Assembly (NCBI GenBank): GCA_900553595.1
Contig: USEC01000006.1
Location: 1 to 64,000 of the forward strand
Length of the DNA: 64,000 bases
Reading direction: 5' to 3'
DNA from: an uncultured Prevotella sp.
Lineage (GTDB): Bacteria; Bacteroidota; Bacteroidia; Bacteroidales; Bacteroidaceae
Made by a program: the position numbers and the translations under genes. Below the pieces are notes generated by a model, which had not been told where the DNA came from, made no database searches, and saw only the letters and a list, made by a program, of their open reading frames with translations. Of the stretch, positions 40,916-49,622 are shown piece by piece (the first letter of the stretch is position 1; each line of letters opens with the position of its first letter).

Positions 40916-42967
40916 TTAGTTCTTCTTTAATACCACTGCCGAACGTGCAGGGATATACATCTTCAGCCATTCCTTGTGGGCATCCACATACGCCGGGTCG
41001 TAGTTGGTGAGATGCGTCACGGTGTCGTCGGCGAGTCCGTTGCCGCCAAATTCTTTCGCATCGGTGTTCAGCACCACATCGTAGGAACCTGTGGGTACGA
41101 GGAATCCGTAATCGGTGAACGACTTCGTGGGGTTGAAGTTGAAGATAAAAATCAGGTCGCCACGCATATAGGCGAGTATCTGGTCGCCGTCGTTATGCCA
41201 TATCTCCACCACCGGAAGCTTCTGTATTGCCTTTTCCATCTTCAGCACTTCCAGCATTTCGCGGTCGAAGTCGCCGAGATACTTGTAGTCGAGTTCGGGG
41301 TTGTCCACCAGATTCCACTGTCGGCGTGCATATTTGTAGCTCCATCCGTTGCCCTCGCGTGGGAAGTCAATCCATTCCGGGTGTCCGAATTCGTTGCCCA
41401 TAAAGTTGAGATAGCCTCCGTTGATTGTCGATGCGGTGACGAGTCTTATCATCTTGTGCAAGGCGATTCCACGGTTCGCCCTATCGTTCTCGTCGCCACG
41501 TTTGAAGTGCCAGTACATATCGGCGTCAATCAGGCGGAAGATGATGGTCTTGTCACCCACAAGAGCCTGGTCGTGGCTTTCGCAATAGCTTATGGTGTGC
41601 TCGTCGGCACGGCGGTTTGTCACTTCCCAGAAGATGGAACTTGGTTTCCAAGCCTCATCGGGCAGTTCCTTTATGGTCTTTATCCAGTAGTCGGGTATGT
41701 TCATCGCCATGCGGTAGTCGAAACCATAGCCTCCGTCCTCAAACTTAGCTGCCAGTCCGGGCATTCCGCTCACCTCTTCGGCAATGGTTATGGCGTTTGC
41801 GTTCACCTCGTGTATGAGTCTGTTGGCGAGAGTAAGATAGCAGATGGCGTTGTCGTCCTGATGTCCGTTGAAGTAGTCGCCATAGTTGCAGAACGCCTCG
41901 CCCAGTCCGTGACTGTAATAAAGCATCGAGGTAACACCGTCGAAGCGGAATCCGTCGAAATGGAACTCCTCAAGCCAGTACTTGCAGTTGGAGAGAAGGA
42001 AGTGCAGCACCTCGTCCTTGCCGTAGTCGAAGCACAGGCTGTCCCATGCCGGATGCTCGCGACGGTCGCCGGAATAGAAGTACTGGTTGGGATCGCCAGC
42101 CAGATTGCCAAGGCCTTCCACCTCGTTCTTCACGGCATGGCTGTGCACAATGTCCATTATCACCGCTATGCCTTCCTGATGTGCGGCGTCGATGAGTTGC
42201 TTCAATTCCTCAGGTGTGCCGAAGCGGCTTGATGCGGCAAAGAAGCTGCTGACATGATAACCGAAAGAGCCGTAATAAGGATGCTCCTGTATTGCCATTA
42301 TCTGTATGCAATTGTATCCGTCGGCCTTCACTCTTGGCAGTACGTTTTCGCGAAACTCGGTGTATGTGCCCACCTTCTCGGCATCCTGCGCCATACCTAT
42401 GTGGCACTCGTAGATGAGCAGCGGCGAACGGTTGGGCTTGAATGCCTTGCGTTTCCACTCGTAAGGTTCCGGATTCCACACCTGTGCCGAGAAAATCTTG
42501 GTTTCCTCATCCTGCACCACGCGCCGGCTCCATGCAGGAATGCGCTCGCCGGCACCGCCGTCCCAATAGACATGCATTTTGAACAGGTCGCCGTGCTTTA
42601 CAGCCTTTTCACTGAGTTTCAGTTCCCAGTTGCCGGCCTCATCGATACGCTTTGCCTTGTAGCGGTCGGACTCCTGCCAGTTGTTGAAGTCGCCCACAAG
42701 ATAGATTGCGGTAGCGTTGGGTGCCCACTCTCTAAACACCCATCCACGCGACAACTTATGAAGTCCGTAATATTTGTGACCGTTGGCAAAGTCGGTAAGT
42801 TTTTTCTTTCCATTGGCTGTAAGAGCGTTGATTTTCCACAGTGCATGTTCATGACGCCCGCGTATCGCTTCCTCAAACGGTTGCAGGTAAGCATCATTAC
42901 GCACCAAACCCATATGCTTGGCAGATGTTTTGCATCTCTTCACTTCTTTTTTTGTTTTTGTTGCCAT
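40916..42967 (-). CDS. glgB: 1,4-alpha-glucan branching enzyme
   Basis: The 683-residue enzyme has an N-terminal CBM48-like domain (about 60-160) and a GH13 barrel. The catalytic residues are Asp343 in GFRFDGVTSML, Glu397 in ITIAEEVSG and the SHDQ motif near residue 467; DIVHSHAVKN lies earlier. It forms alpha-1,6 branches in glycogen. No other glycogen genes (glgA, glgC, glgP) are in the window. It is first in a run with the membrane protein and nspC. Confidence 0.95.
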   Translation of the reverse strand: MATKTKKEVKRCKTSAKHMGLVRNDAYLQPFEEAIRGRHEHALWKINALTANGKKKLTDFANGHKYYGLHKLSRGWVFREWAPNATAIYLVGDFNNWQESDRYKAKRIDEAGNWELKLSEKAVKHGDLFKMHVYWDGGAGERIPAWSRRVVQDEETKIFSAQVWNPEPYEWKRKAFKPNRSPLLIYECHIGMAQDAEKVGTYTEFRENVLPRVKADGYNCIQIMAIQEHPYYGSFGYHVSSFFAASSRFGTPEELKQLIDAAHQEGIAVIMDIVHSHAVKNEVEGLGNLAGDPNQYFYSGDRREHPAWDSLCFDYGKDEVLHFLLSNCKYWLEEFHFDGFRFDGVTSMLYYSHGLGEAFCNYGDYFNGHQDDNAICYLTLANRLIHEVNANAITIAEEVSGMPGLAAKFEDGGYGFDYRMAMNIPDYWIKTIKELPDEAWKPSSIFWEVTNRRADEHTISYCESHDQALVGDKTIIFRLIDADMYWHFKRGDENDRANRGIALHKMIRLVTASTINGGYLNFMGNEFGHPEWIDFPREGNGWSYKYARRQWNLVDNPELDYKYLGDFDREMLEVLKMEKAIQKLPVVEIWHNDGDQILAYMRGDLIFIFNFNPTKSFTDYGFLVPTGSYDVVLNTDAKEFGGNGLADDTVTHLTNYDPAYVDAHKEWLKMYIPARSAVVLKKN

Positions 42968-43112
42968 ATTTGAGTGTTATTGAGAATTGTTTATTTAAAA
43001 GCCACATCATTCCGGGAAATGCCTGGTTTAGTGAACAAGGTGACGAGGGGGCAAGCCGGAAACTTGCGGAACTTATGTTGCTTCGTTTTTTTCAGTCAGG
43101 CTTCGTGCCGTT

Positions 43113-44231
43113 TCATTTATCCTCGAAACGCTTGCCGCGCTCGTAGTGTCCGCGCTTCACTATCTGTCCGTTGCGGTCTTTTTCCACGAACTTGCCGTCA
43201 CGTCGGCCATCAAGGTATGTGCCTTCAAAGCGTTTCCCGTCCTTAGTTTCTTCTATGGCGGCACCGTTGCGCTTGCCGTTCTTGTATATGCCCTTGAATC
43301 TGCTGCCGTCGGCAAAGTGTATTATCACCTCGCCGTCGATTTTACCCTGGCGGAACTTGCCTTCGTATATGTCGCCGCCCTTCTTCACGAGTTTTCCGTT
43401 GCCGTGCTGCATGTCGGCTTTCCACTGTCCGGTGTAGGTGTCGCCGTTCTTCCATACGAACGTGCCCTGCCCGTCCTTGTCGCCCTCATTGAAGTGGCCG
43501 GTGTATTTGTCGCCGTTGCGGTATTTGAATATTCCCTCGCCGGTGCGTTCGCCCTGGACATAGTCGCCCTCATAGACATCGCCGTTCTGGAACTTGTATA
43601 TGCCCTTGCCGTTCTGTATGTCGTTGAGCCAATCGCCCACATACACATCGCCATCAGCATAGCGGTTGGTTCCACGCCCCGAACGCTGGTTGTTGAGCCA
43701 CATCCCGTCGTAGGTGGTTCCGTCGCCCCAGTCGAAGAAACCCTTGCCGCTTTTCTGGTCGTCCGCCCAGTTGCCGTCGTAATAAGCGCCGTTGGCGAAG
43801 GTGTACTTTCCACGACCCTGACGCTTGTCCTTCTGCCACATGCCGTCATACTTGTCGCCATTGTAATAGTACATCACGCCATGACCGTGCTGATAGTCGC
43901 GGAACCACAATCCCACATATTTATTATTGTTCATGAAATAGAACGTACCGTTGCCGTGCTGCTGGTCCTGAAACCACTCACCCTCATACTTCTCGCCGTC
44001 AGAGAAGGAATAGACTCCCTGCCCCTGACGCTTGCCTTTCACATAGTTGCCTTCGTAGGTGTCGCCGTTCTTGAATTGCGTAATACCCTTTCCGTGGGGT
44101 CTTCCCGCCTGCATTTCGCCTTTATACTGTCCTCCGTCATGCGTGGCACATGAACCGAGCGTGAGCTTCTGCCCCTGCGCGCCGACTGACATGAACAATG
44201 AGAACAATGAAAATAATATGTATTTCTTCAC
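43113..44231 (-). CDS. Secreted MORN-repeat protein
   Basis: The 372-residue protein has a signal peptide (1-20, GAQGQ) and about fourteen MORN repeats of 23 residues, each with the pattern YEGxWxxxxxxGxGxxxxxxGD. Repeats fill nearly the whole mature chain. MORN repeats form elongated beta-hairpin sheets that bind lipids or proteins; in bacteria their roles are poorly known. No other domain is present. It has its own promoter at 44260-44291. Confidence 0.9.
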   Translation of the reverse strand: MKKYILFSLFSLFMSVGAQGQKLTLGSCATHDGGQYKGEMQAGRPHGKGITQFKNGDTYEGNYVKGKRQGQGVYSFSDGEKYEGEWFQDQQHGNGTFYFMNNNKYVGLWFRDYQHGHGVMYYYNGDKYDGMWQKDKRQGRGKYTFANGAYYDGNWADDQKSGKGFFDWGDGTTYDGMWLNNQRSGRGTNRYADGDVYVGDWLNDIQNGKGIYKFQNGDVYEGDYVQGERTGEGIFKYRNGDKYTGHFNEGDKDGQGTFVWKNGDTYTGQWKADMQHGNGKLVKKGGDIYEGKFRQGKIDGEVIIHFADGSRFKGIYKNGKRNGAAIEETKDGKRFEGTYLDGRRDGKFVEKDRNGQIVKRGHYERGKRFEDK

Positions 44232-44259
44232 TTTTATTGCTTTTGTAACTAAATTATGC

Positions 44260-44291
44260 CAAAATTATGAAATTTAGACGATATTACAAAA
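44260..44291 (-). promoter_or_regulatory. Promoter of the MORN-repeat gene
   Basis: The minus strand has TTTTG (44287-44291), 19 bp and TAATTTTG (44260-44267), a full consensus match. Transcription would start near 44253, with a leader of about 22 nt. Confidence 0.7.
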
Positions 44292-44335
44292 TGAATTTAG
44301 TTTTTTTACAAAACTACTGAACTATTTCCACAACG

Positions 44336-44398
44336 GCACACGGCAAAAGCGTGCCTGCCACGGCATTTTCTGCCAAGCACGCCTGCCGCTGTGTGCAA
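44336..44398 (-). terminator. Possible terminator hairpin after the DUF5715-type gene
   Basis: A long imperfect inverted repeat joins GCACAC and GCGTGC words at 44380-44396 with GCACGC and GTGTGC words at 44339-44358 on the minus strand. It begins right at the stop codon of the upstream gene. There is no strong T run, so the call is weak. Confidence 0.3.
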
Positions 44399-45214
44399 TC
44401 AGTTCACCGTTATATGGAAACAGCCTTGCTTCACCTCGTATTTCACAAGGCAGCGGTTCTGCTTGCGCATATCGTTGAGCACCTCGCTGAGCACCCATTT
44501 CAGTGTGTCGTTGCGCACTTTGCGACGCTCCGGACCTTCGGGGTCTTCCACGGTCTTGTAGCGGTTGTAGCACACATCGAAGGTGGTGCCGTAGAGGTGG
44601 CAGCTGTTCTCGGTGGCATTACTGTTGTGTCCGCGAAGCTTGACAATGTCGGCCTTGCTTCGAAGCACTGAGGTGACGATGATTTTATGCAGCGGGATCT
44701 GCTTTATCTGCAAGCTGTCGAAAAAGTTGCGACCTATGTCCTGCAACAGCACGGCAGCCCGCGGCACCAGATAAGGAATGCTGCTGCGCAGCTTATCGAC
44801 ATGATAGAAGGGATTGCCGCCCACATACACGAGTTCCGACTTGCGCTTCTCGGCATCGGCACGGTCGGTAACGGGCTTCACGCCATGACGGTGGGCGGCG
44901 ACGAGCTGCACATCGTTCTGGTCGGGGAAGGTGTTGCCGAAATGCGGCACACTGTATATCCTGTTCTTTGTCTGGCTGCCGTCGGCGGTGAAGAAACGCG
45001 ACTTGACATTTGCAGCCGCCCGTACCTGAACTGGCATTATGGTGTCTGCAACAACCAGCGAATCCATGTCGGCACTCTCCGCCGCGCTATTTCCGCCGGC
45101 AAGTGGGCGGTCGTCGGCAACAGAAGGATAGACGCACCGCAGACAGGCCAGTGCTATCACCGCTATTCCGAAGCCTTGAAGGTATCTCTTTTCTGTTATT
45201 TTCATTTTCATCAC
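44399..45214 (-). CDS. DUF5715-type secreted protein, M15 peptidase-like
   Basis: The 271-residue protein has a signal-anchor-like hydrophobic N-terminus (about 8-30). The second half contains NSCHLYGTTFDVCYNRY, which fits SxHxxGxxxD of zinc-dependent D-Ala-D-Ala carboxypeptidases (M15 family); a conserved TSVLRSKADIVKLRGHN precedes it. The DUF5715 label is recalled. A role in trimming peptidoglycan is inferred, not shown. A candidate promoter lies at 45399-45406. Confidence 0.75.
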   Translation of the reverse strand: MMKMKITEKRYLQGFGIAVIALACLRCVYPSVADDRPLAGGNSAAESADMDSLVVADTIMPVQVRAAANVKSRFFTADGSQTKNRIYSVPHFGNTFPDQNDVQLVAAHRHGVKPVTDRADAEKRKSELVYVGGNPFYHVDKLRSSIPYLVPRAAVLLQDIGRNFFDSLQIKQIPLHKIIVTSVLRSKADIVKLRGHNSNATENSCHLYGTTFDVCYNRYKTVEDPEGPERRKVRNDTLKWVLSEVLNDMRKQNRCLVKYEVKQGCFHITVN

Positions 45215-45398
45215 AACGCCCCACGCACGCCGTTTGCCGCACGCGGACGATTACTTTCAAACTAAAAAAACGGCAGACTTATGTTTTCATTCAAATGCAA
45301 GCGTCAGACAAAACCATACAGCCAAACACCTGCGTCAGTCAGAAAAACCGCCTGTATGGGTGCTGCCAGACCGCAACAGGCCATCCTCTGACATACGG

Positions 45399-45406
45399 CA
45401 AAGGTA
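45399..45406 (-). promoter_or_regulatory. Candidate -7 box for the DUF5715-type gene
   Basis: The minus strand reads TACCTTTG, fitting TAnnTTTG, with a predicted leader of about 180 nt. There is no clear -33 element. Confidence 0.35.
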
Positions 45407-45473
45407 AATATAAAATCTTAAAAATCACCCCTTTTCCAAGGATTTTCTTGCAACGGCAATTCAGACGGTTTGC

Positions 45474-45576
45474 AAACAAGGCTTCTTTGTGTTGCAAACA
45501 AGGCTTCTTTGTGTTGCAAACAAGGCTTCTTCGGAGTCAAAAGAAGCCTTGTTTTGACTCCAAACAAGGCTTCTTT
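45474..45576. repeat. 22-bp-period palindromic array 3 (five units)
   Basis: Units at 45474-45488, 45496-45510, 45518-45532, 45540-45554 and 45562-45576, with 7-bp spacers gtgttgc, gtgttgc, ggagtca and tgactcc. Units 1, 2 and 5 read AAACAAGGCTTCTTT; unit 3 has one change (last base C); unit 4 is the reverse complement AAAGAAGCCTTGTTT. Spacers 3 and 4 are reverse complements of each other, so the last three units form a symmetric structure. It lies between divergent promoters. Confidence 0.85.
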
Positions 45577-45663
45577 GAAAACCACACTTACATAGTGTCG
45601 CTTTTTTTTCATATTCATGCTTAATTTTTCATAAAACATTTCCTCAAATCAGGAAAAAATGTG

Positions 45664-45671
45664 TAAGTTTG
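45664..45671 (+). promoter_or_regulatory. Candidate -7 box for the lipoate ligase gene
   Basis: TAAGTTTG fits TAnnTTTG. The predicted start near 45678 gives a leader under 12 nt and makes the upstream TTG at 45669 impossible as a start codon. There is no -33 match. Confidence 0.4.
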
Positions 45672-45686
45672 CAGAAAAATGAAACC

Positions 45687-46661
45687 ATGATTTATGTAGC
45701 CTTACCTACTAACCAAAACCGACGGCTTACTTTCTATTTGGCAATGGAAGAATATGTAGCCCGGCACTTCGACGGAAACGACTATTTCTTCATGTGGCAG
45801 GTGGAACCAACTGTCATCTTCGGAAGAAACCAGCTCATCGAGAACGAGGTGAACATGGACTACTGCCGCGAGCACGGCATCAACACATTCCGGCGCAAAA
45901 GCGGCGGAGGATGCGTCTATGCCGACATGGACAACATAATGTTCTCGTACATCACCGAAAAAGGCAACGTGAGCCTCACGTTCAGCAAATATATAAATAT
46001 GGTGGCAGAGATGTTGCAAAAGCTTGGAGTGGATGCCGTGGCAAGCGGACGCAATGATATAATGATTGACGGACGCAAGGTGTCGGGCAACGCATTCTAT
46101 CATCTGCCCAACAGAAGTATAGTGCACGGCACAATGCTCTATGACACCAACATGCAGAACATGGTGGGAAGCATCACTCCTACCGACGAAAAGCTCGTGA
46201 GCAAAGGCATAAACAGCGTCAGACAGCACATCACGCTGCTGAAGGACCACATCAGTCTGTCGCTCGACGACTTCAAGACCTTCGTGAAGGAAAACCTGTG
46301 CAGCGAGAGCATCTGCCTCAGCCAGCAGGACATTGAGGGCGTGGAAGAGATAGAGAAGGAATACCTCTCGGCCGACTTCATCTACGGCAACAACCCCAGC
46401 TACAACATCACCCGGAAGGGACGCATAGAAGGCGTGGGCGACATGGAGGTGCGCATGGAACTGAAAAACGGAATCATCAGGCAGATGAACATCATGGGCG
46501 ACTACTTCCTCCTTGGTGACATCGGCGAACAGATAATAAAACCTCTCATAGGAGCAAGACTCGAACACGACGACATCAGCCGTGCACTGCCCGACGACAC
46601 GGGACGGGTGATAATGCATCTGGAAAAAGAGGACTTCGTAAACTTGCTGTGCGGCAACTGA
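45687..46661 (+). CDS. lplA: Lipoate--protein ligase
   Basis: The ATG at 45687 gives 324 residues; an upstream TTG would add six residues but sits on the promoter. The enzyme attaches lipoic acid to carrier proteins using ATP. Seen: RRKSGGGCVYADMDNIMFS, the lipoate-binding loop, and KVSGNAFYHLPNRSIVHGTMLY, the catalytic region with the ligase lysine. It sits 79 nt before gcvT. Because gcvH makes a lipoylated protein, this enzyme probably loads GcvH; that is inferred from context. Confidence 0.93.
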   Translation: MIYVALPTNQNRRLTFYLAMEEYVARHFDGNDYFFMWQVEPTVIFGRNQLIENEVNMDYCREHGINTFRRKSGGGCVYADMDNIMFSYITEKGNVSLTFSKYINMVAEMLQKLGVDAVASGRNDIMIDGRKVSGNAFYHLPNRSIVHGTMLYDTNMQNMVGSITPTDEKLVSKGINSVRQHITLLKDHISLSLDDFKTFVKENLCSESICLSQQDIEGVEEIEKEYLSADFIYGNNPSYNITRKGRIEGVGDMEVRMELKNGIIRQMNIMGDYFLLGDIGEQIIKPLIGARLEHDDISRALPDDTGRVIMHLEKEDFVNLLCGN

Positions 46662-46740
46662 CAAAAGATGTCGCAAAACAGCGGTAATCACTACTAACAG
46701 AAAACATCAATCTAAAAACAATCTAAAAAACAGAACTACT

Positions 46741-47832
46741 ATGGAAGAAAAAAAGACGTGCCTATACGACAAGCATGTAGAGTTGGGCGCACTTATGCAA
46801 CCTTTTGGCGGATTCATAATGCCAATCCAATACTCATCAATCATCGATGAGCACAACGCCGTGAGACAGCATTGCGGCGTGTTCGACGTATCGCACATGG
46901 GCGAAGTGACCGTGAAAGGTCCCGACGCAGAGCGTTATGTCAATCATATTTTCACCAACGACATCACAGGAGCACCCGTCGGAAAGATTTTCTACGGCAT
47001 GATGCTCTACCCCAACGGAGGCACCGTGGACGACCTCTTGGTTTACAAGATGGAAGAAGACACATTCTTCCTCGTCATCAACGCCGCAAACATCGATAAG
47101 GATGTGGAATGGATGAAGAGCCATCTCGAAGGCTACAACGTGGAGTTTGCCAACCGCTCGGAATACTACGGACAGCTCGCCGTACAGGGACCGGAGGCGG
47201 AACAGGTGGTTGAGGAAGTGCTCGGAATAGAATGCAAGGAACTCGTGTTCTACACGACAAAGACCATCAACAACGGCAAGGAAGAAATCATCGTGAGCCG
47301 CACAGGCTACACCGGCGAGGACGGATTCGAGATTTACGCCTCACACGAGTTCATTCGCGAACAATGGGACAAACTCATGGCGTCGGGACGCTGCAAGCCC
47401 TGCGGACTGGGATGCCGCGACACACTGCGCTTCGAGGTGGGACTGCCACTCTATGGCGACGAACTTTCAAGCGAAATTTCACCCGTTATGGCAGGATTGA
47501 GCATGTTCTGCAAACTCGACAAACCTGAATTCATCGGCAAGGAAGCACTCGTTGAACAGAAAGCCAACGGTGTGGCAAAGAAGGTTGTGGGCATAGAACT
47601 TGAAGAAAAGGCAATCCCACGCCACGGCTACAAGGTGCTGCACGAAGGCGAAGAGATAGGTGAAGTGACGACAGGCTACCACACCATTTCTTCGGACAAG
47701 AGCGTATGCATGGCTCTTGTAGATGCAAGATTCTCGAAACTCGACACTCCGCTCGAAGTGCAGATACGCAAGAAGACATTCAAGGGCAAGGTGGTGAAGA
47801 AGCGTTTCTACGACAAACACTACAAGAAATAA
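46741..47832 (+). CDS. gcvT: Aminomethyltransferase (glycine cleavage T protein)
   Basis: The 363-residue enzyme moves the aminomethyl group from lipoyl GcvH to tetrahydrofolate, releasing ammonia. Seen: HCGVFDVSHMGEVTVKGPDA near the N-terminus with a conserved aspartate, SRTGYTGEDGFEIY in the middle and GLGCRDTLRFEVGLPLYGDEL later. It begins the run gcvT-gcvH-gcvPA-gcvPB-lpd. No glycine riboswitch was seen in the short leader. Confidence 0.97.
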   Translation: MEEKKTCLYDKHVELGALMQPFGGFIMPIQYSSIIDEHNAVRQHCGVFDVSHMGEVTVKGPDAERYVNHIFTNDITGAPVGKIFYGMMLYPNGGTVDDLLVYKMEEDTFFLVINAANIDKDVEWMKSHLEGYNVEFANRSEYYGQLAVQGPEAEQVVEEVLGIECKELVFYTTKTINNGKEEIIVSRTGYTGEDGFEIYASHEFIREQWDKLMASGRCKPCGLGCRDTLRFEVGLPLYGDELSSEISPVMAGLSMFCKLDKPEFIGKEALVEQKANGVAKKVVGIELEEKAIPRHGYKVLHEGEEIGEVTTGYHTISSDKSVCMALVDARFSKLDTPLEVQIRKKTFKGKVVKKRFYDKHYKK

Positions 47833-47893
47833 CAACACCCCGACCAAAAGAAACAAATATAAAACAACTATTAACAAACAAGCAATTATCATT

Positions 47894-48274
47894 ATGGCAA
47901 AAGTTATTGAAGGACTCTACTACTCTGAGTCACACGAATATGTAAAGGTTGAAGGCGAGTACGGTTACATCGGCATCACAGATTATGCACAGAACGCACT
48001 CGGAAACGTGGTATATGTTGATATGCCGGAAGTGGATGACGAGATTGAAGCCGACTCCGACTTCGGTGCAGTGGAAAGCGTTAAGGCAGCAAGCGACCTC
48101 ATTTCACCAGTATCAGGAACAGTCGTTGAAGTGAATGAAGCCCTTGAGGACTCTCCCGAACTCATCAACAAGGACGCTTTTGAAAACTGGATTATCAAGG
48201 TGAAACTGTCCGACACGGCAGAACTGGAGTCTCTTATGGACGCCGCTGCATACGAGAAGTTCTGCGCCGAATAA
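47894..48274 (+). CDS. gcvH: Glycine cleavage H protein
   Basis: The 126-residue carrier protein holds the lipoyl arm that shuttles between P, T and L proteins. The lipoyl lysine is Lys64 in DFGAVESVKAASDL. Length and motif match the family. Confidence 0.98.
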   Translation: MAKVIEGLYYSESHEYVKVEGEYGYIGITDYAQNALGNVVYVDMPEVDDEIEADSDFGAVESVKAASDLISPVSGTVVEVNEALEDSPELINKDAFENWIIKVKLSDTAELESLMDAAAYEKFCAE

Positions 48275-48293
48275 ACAATAAAAGGTTCAATCT

Positions 48294-49622
48294 ATGGCAT
48301 TCAAATATTTTCCACACACCGAGGAAGATTTGAAGGAAATGCTGCAACGGGTGGGCGCAAAATCGCTTGACGACCTGTACAACGACATCCCGCAGTGCAT
48401 ACGCTTCCAAGGTGAATACGATCTGCCGCAGCAACGCAGCGAATCGGAAATCCGCCAGCTCTTCGAAAGCCTTGGCGATGCCAACCGCCGACTCACTGTC
48501 TTTGCAGGAGCAGGCTGCTACGACCACTACACTCCTGCCGTAGTGCCAAACATCATATCACGTTCCGAGTTCCTCACGAGCTACACTCCCTACCAGGCGG
48601 AGATTTCGCAAGGAACACTGCACTACATCTTTGAATACCAAAGCATGATGGCGGAACTGACGGGAATGGAGGTGGCAAACGCCTCAATGTACGACGGCAG
48701 CACCGCAACGGCAGAGGCAGCACTCATGGCAATAGCATCGGTAAGAAAGACAGACACAGTGCTCGTGTCATCAACCATCGACCCGAAAGTGCTGAAAGTG
48801 GTGAAGACCTACGCACACTTCCACGGCATCAACATCGAAACGATAGACGCTGTCGAAGGATGCACTGACAAGAACGCAATGGAGACAAGACTCGCCAAGG
48901 GCGGAGTAGCAGGTGTCATCGTGCAGCAACCCAACTATTACGGCATCGTAGAAGACTACGACGGATTCGCTGACGCCTGTCATTCCAACAAGGCGCTGTT
49001 CATAATGAACTCTGTCGCAGCCGACCTTGCACTGCTGAAGACTCCCGGCGAACTGGGAGCCGACATAGCTGTGGGCGACGGACAGTCGCTCGGTATCCCG
49101 ATGAACTTCGGTGGACCGTCGGTGGGCTACATGTGCGTGACAGAGAAACTCATGCGCAAGATGCCGGGACGCATCGTGGGCAAGACCGTCGATAACCGCG
49201 GACAGCGCGTGTTCGTACTCACGCTCCAGGCAAGAGAACAACACATACGCCGCCAGAAGGCTACATCAAACATCTGCTCCAACGAGAGTCTTATGGCACT
49301 CTTCGTAACCATCTACATGGCGGTTATGGGTAAGGAAGGAGTGAAAGAAGCCGCACAGATGTCGTACGACGGTGCACATTACCTGTGCGACAAGCTGCTT
49401 GCGACCGGCCGTTTCACTCTCGCATTCGACCGTCCGTTCTTCAATGAAGTGTGTCTGAGATATTCCGGCAACGTTGATGCACTGCAACAGCGATTCATCG
49501 ACAACGGAATCCTGGGCGGAGTAAAGGTCGGTGACGACTGCATAATGTTTGCCGTGACCGAAAAGCGCACAAAAGAGGAAATCGACTTACTCGTAAACTT
49601 GACAAAGGAGGATACACTATGA
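48294..49622 (+). CDS. gcvPA: Glycine dehydrogenase (decarboxylating) subunit 1
   Basis: The 442-residue protein is the N-terminal half of the glycine cleavage P protein, split in two genes as in many bacteria. It contains ASMYDGSTATAEAAL and FGGPSVGYMCV. It lacks the cofactor-lysine part, which is in GcvPB. It overlaps gcvPB by 4 nt (ATGA), so the halves are made together. Confidence 0.96.
   Translation: MAFKYFPHTEEDLKEMLQRVGAKSLDDLYNDIPQCIRFQGEYDLPQQRSESEIRQLFESLGDANRRLTVFAGAGCYDHYTPAVVPNIISRSEFLTSYTPYQAEISQGTLHYIFEYQSMMAELTGMEVANASMYDGSTATAEAALMAIASVRKTDTVLVSSTIDPKVLKVVKTYAHFHGINIETIDAVEGCTDKNAMETRLAKGGVAGVIVQQPNYYGIVEDYDGFADACHSNKALFIMNSVAADLALLKTPGELGADIAVGDGQSLGIPMNFGGPSVGYMCVTEKLMRKMPGRIVGKTVDNRGQRVFVLTLQAREQHIRRQKATSNICSNESLMALFVTIYMAVMGKEGVKEAAQMSYDGAHYLCDKLLATGRFTLAFDRPFFNEVCLRYSGNVDALQQRFIDNGILGGVKVGDDCIMFAVTEKRTKEEIDLLVNLTKEDTL

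Noticed and set aside
46662..46740. Glycine riboswitch upstream of gcvT
   Set aside because: The gap is only 79 nt, too short for the tandem glycine aptamers, and no conserved core was seen.
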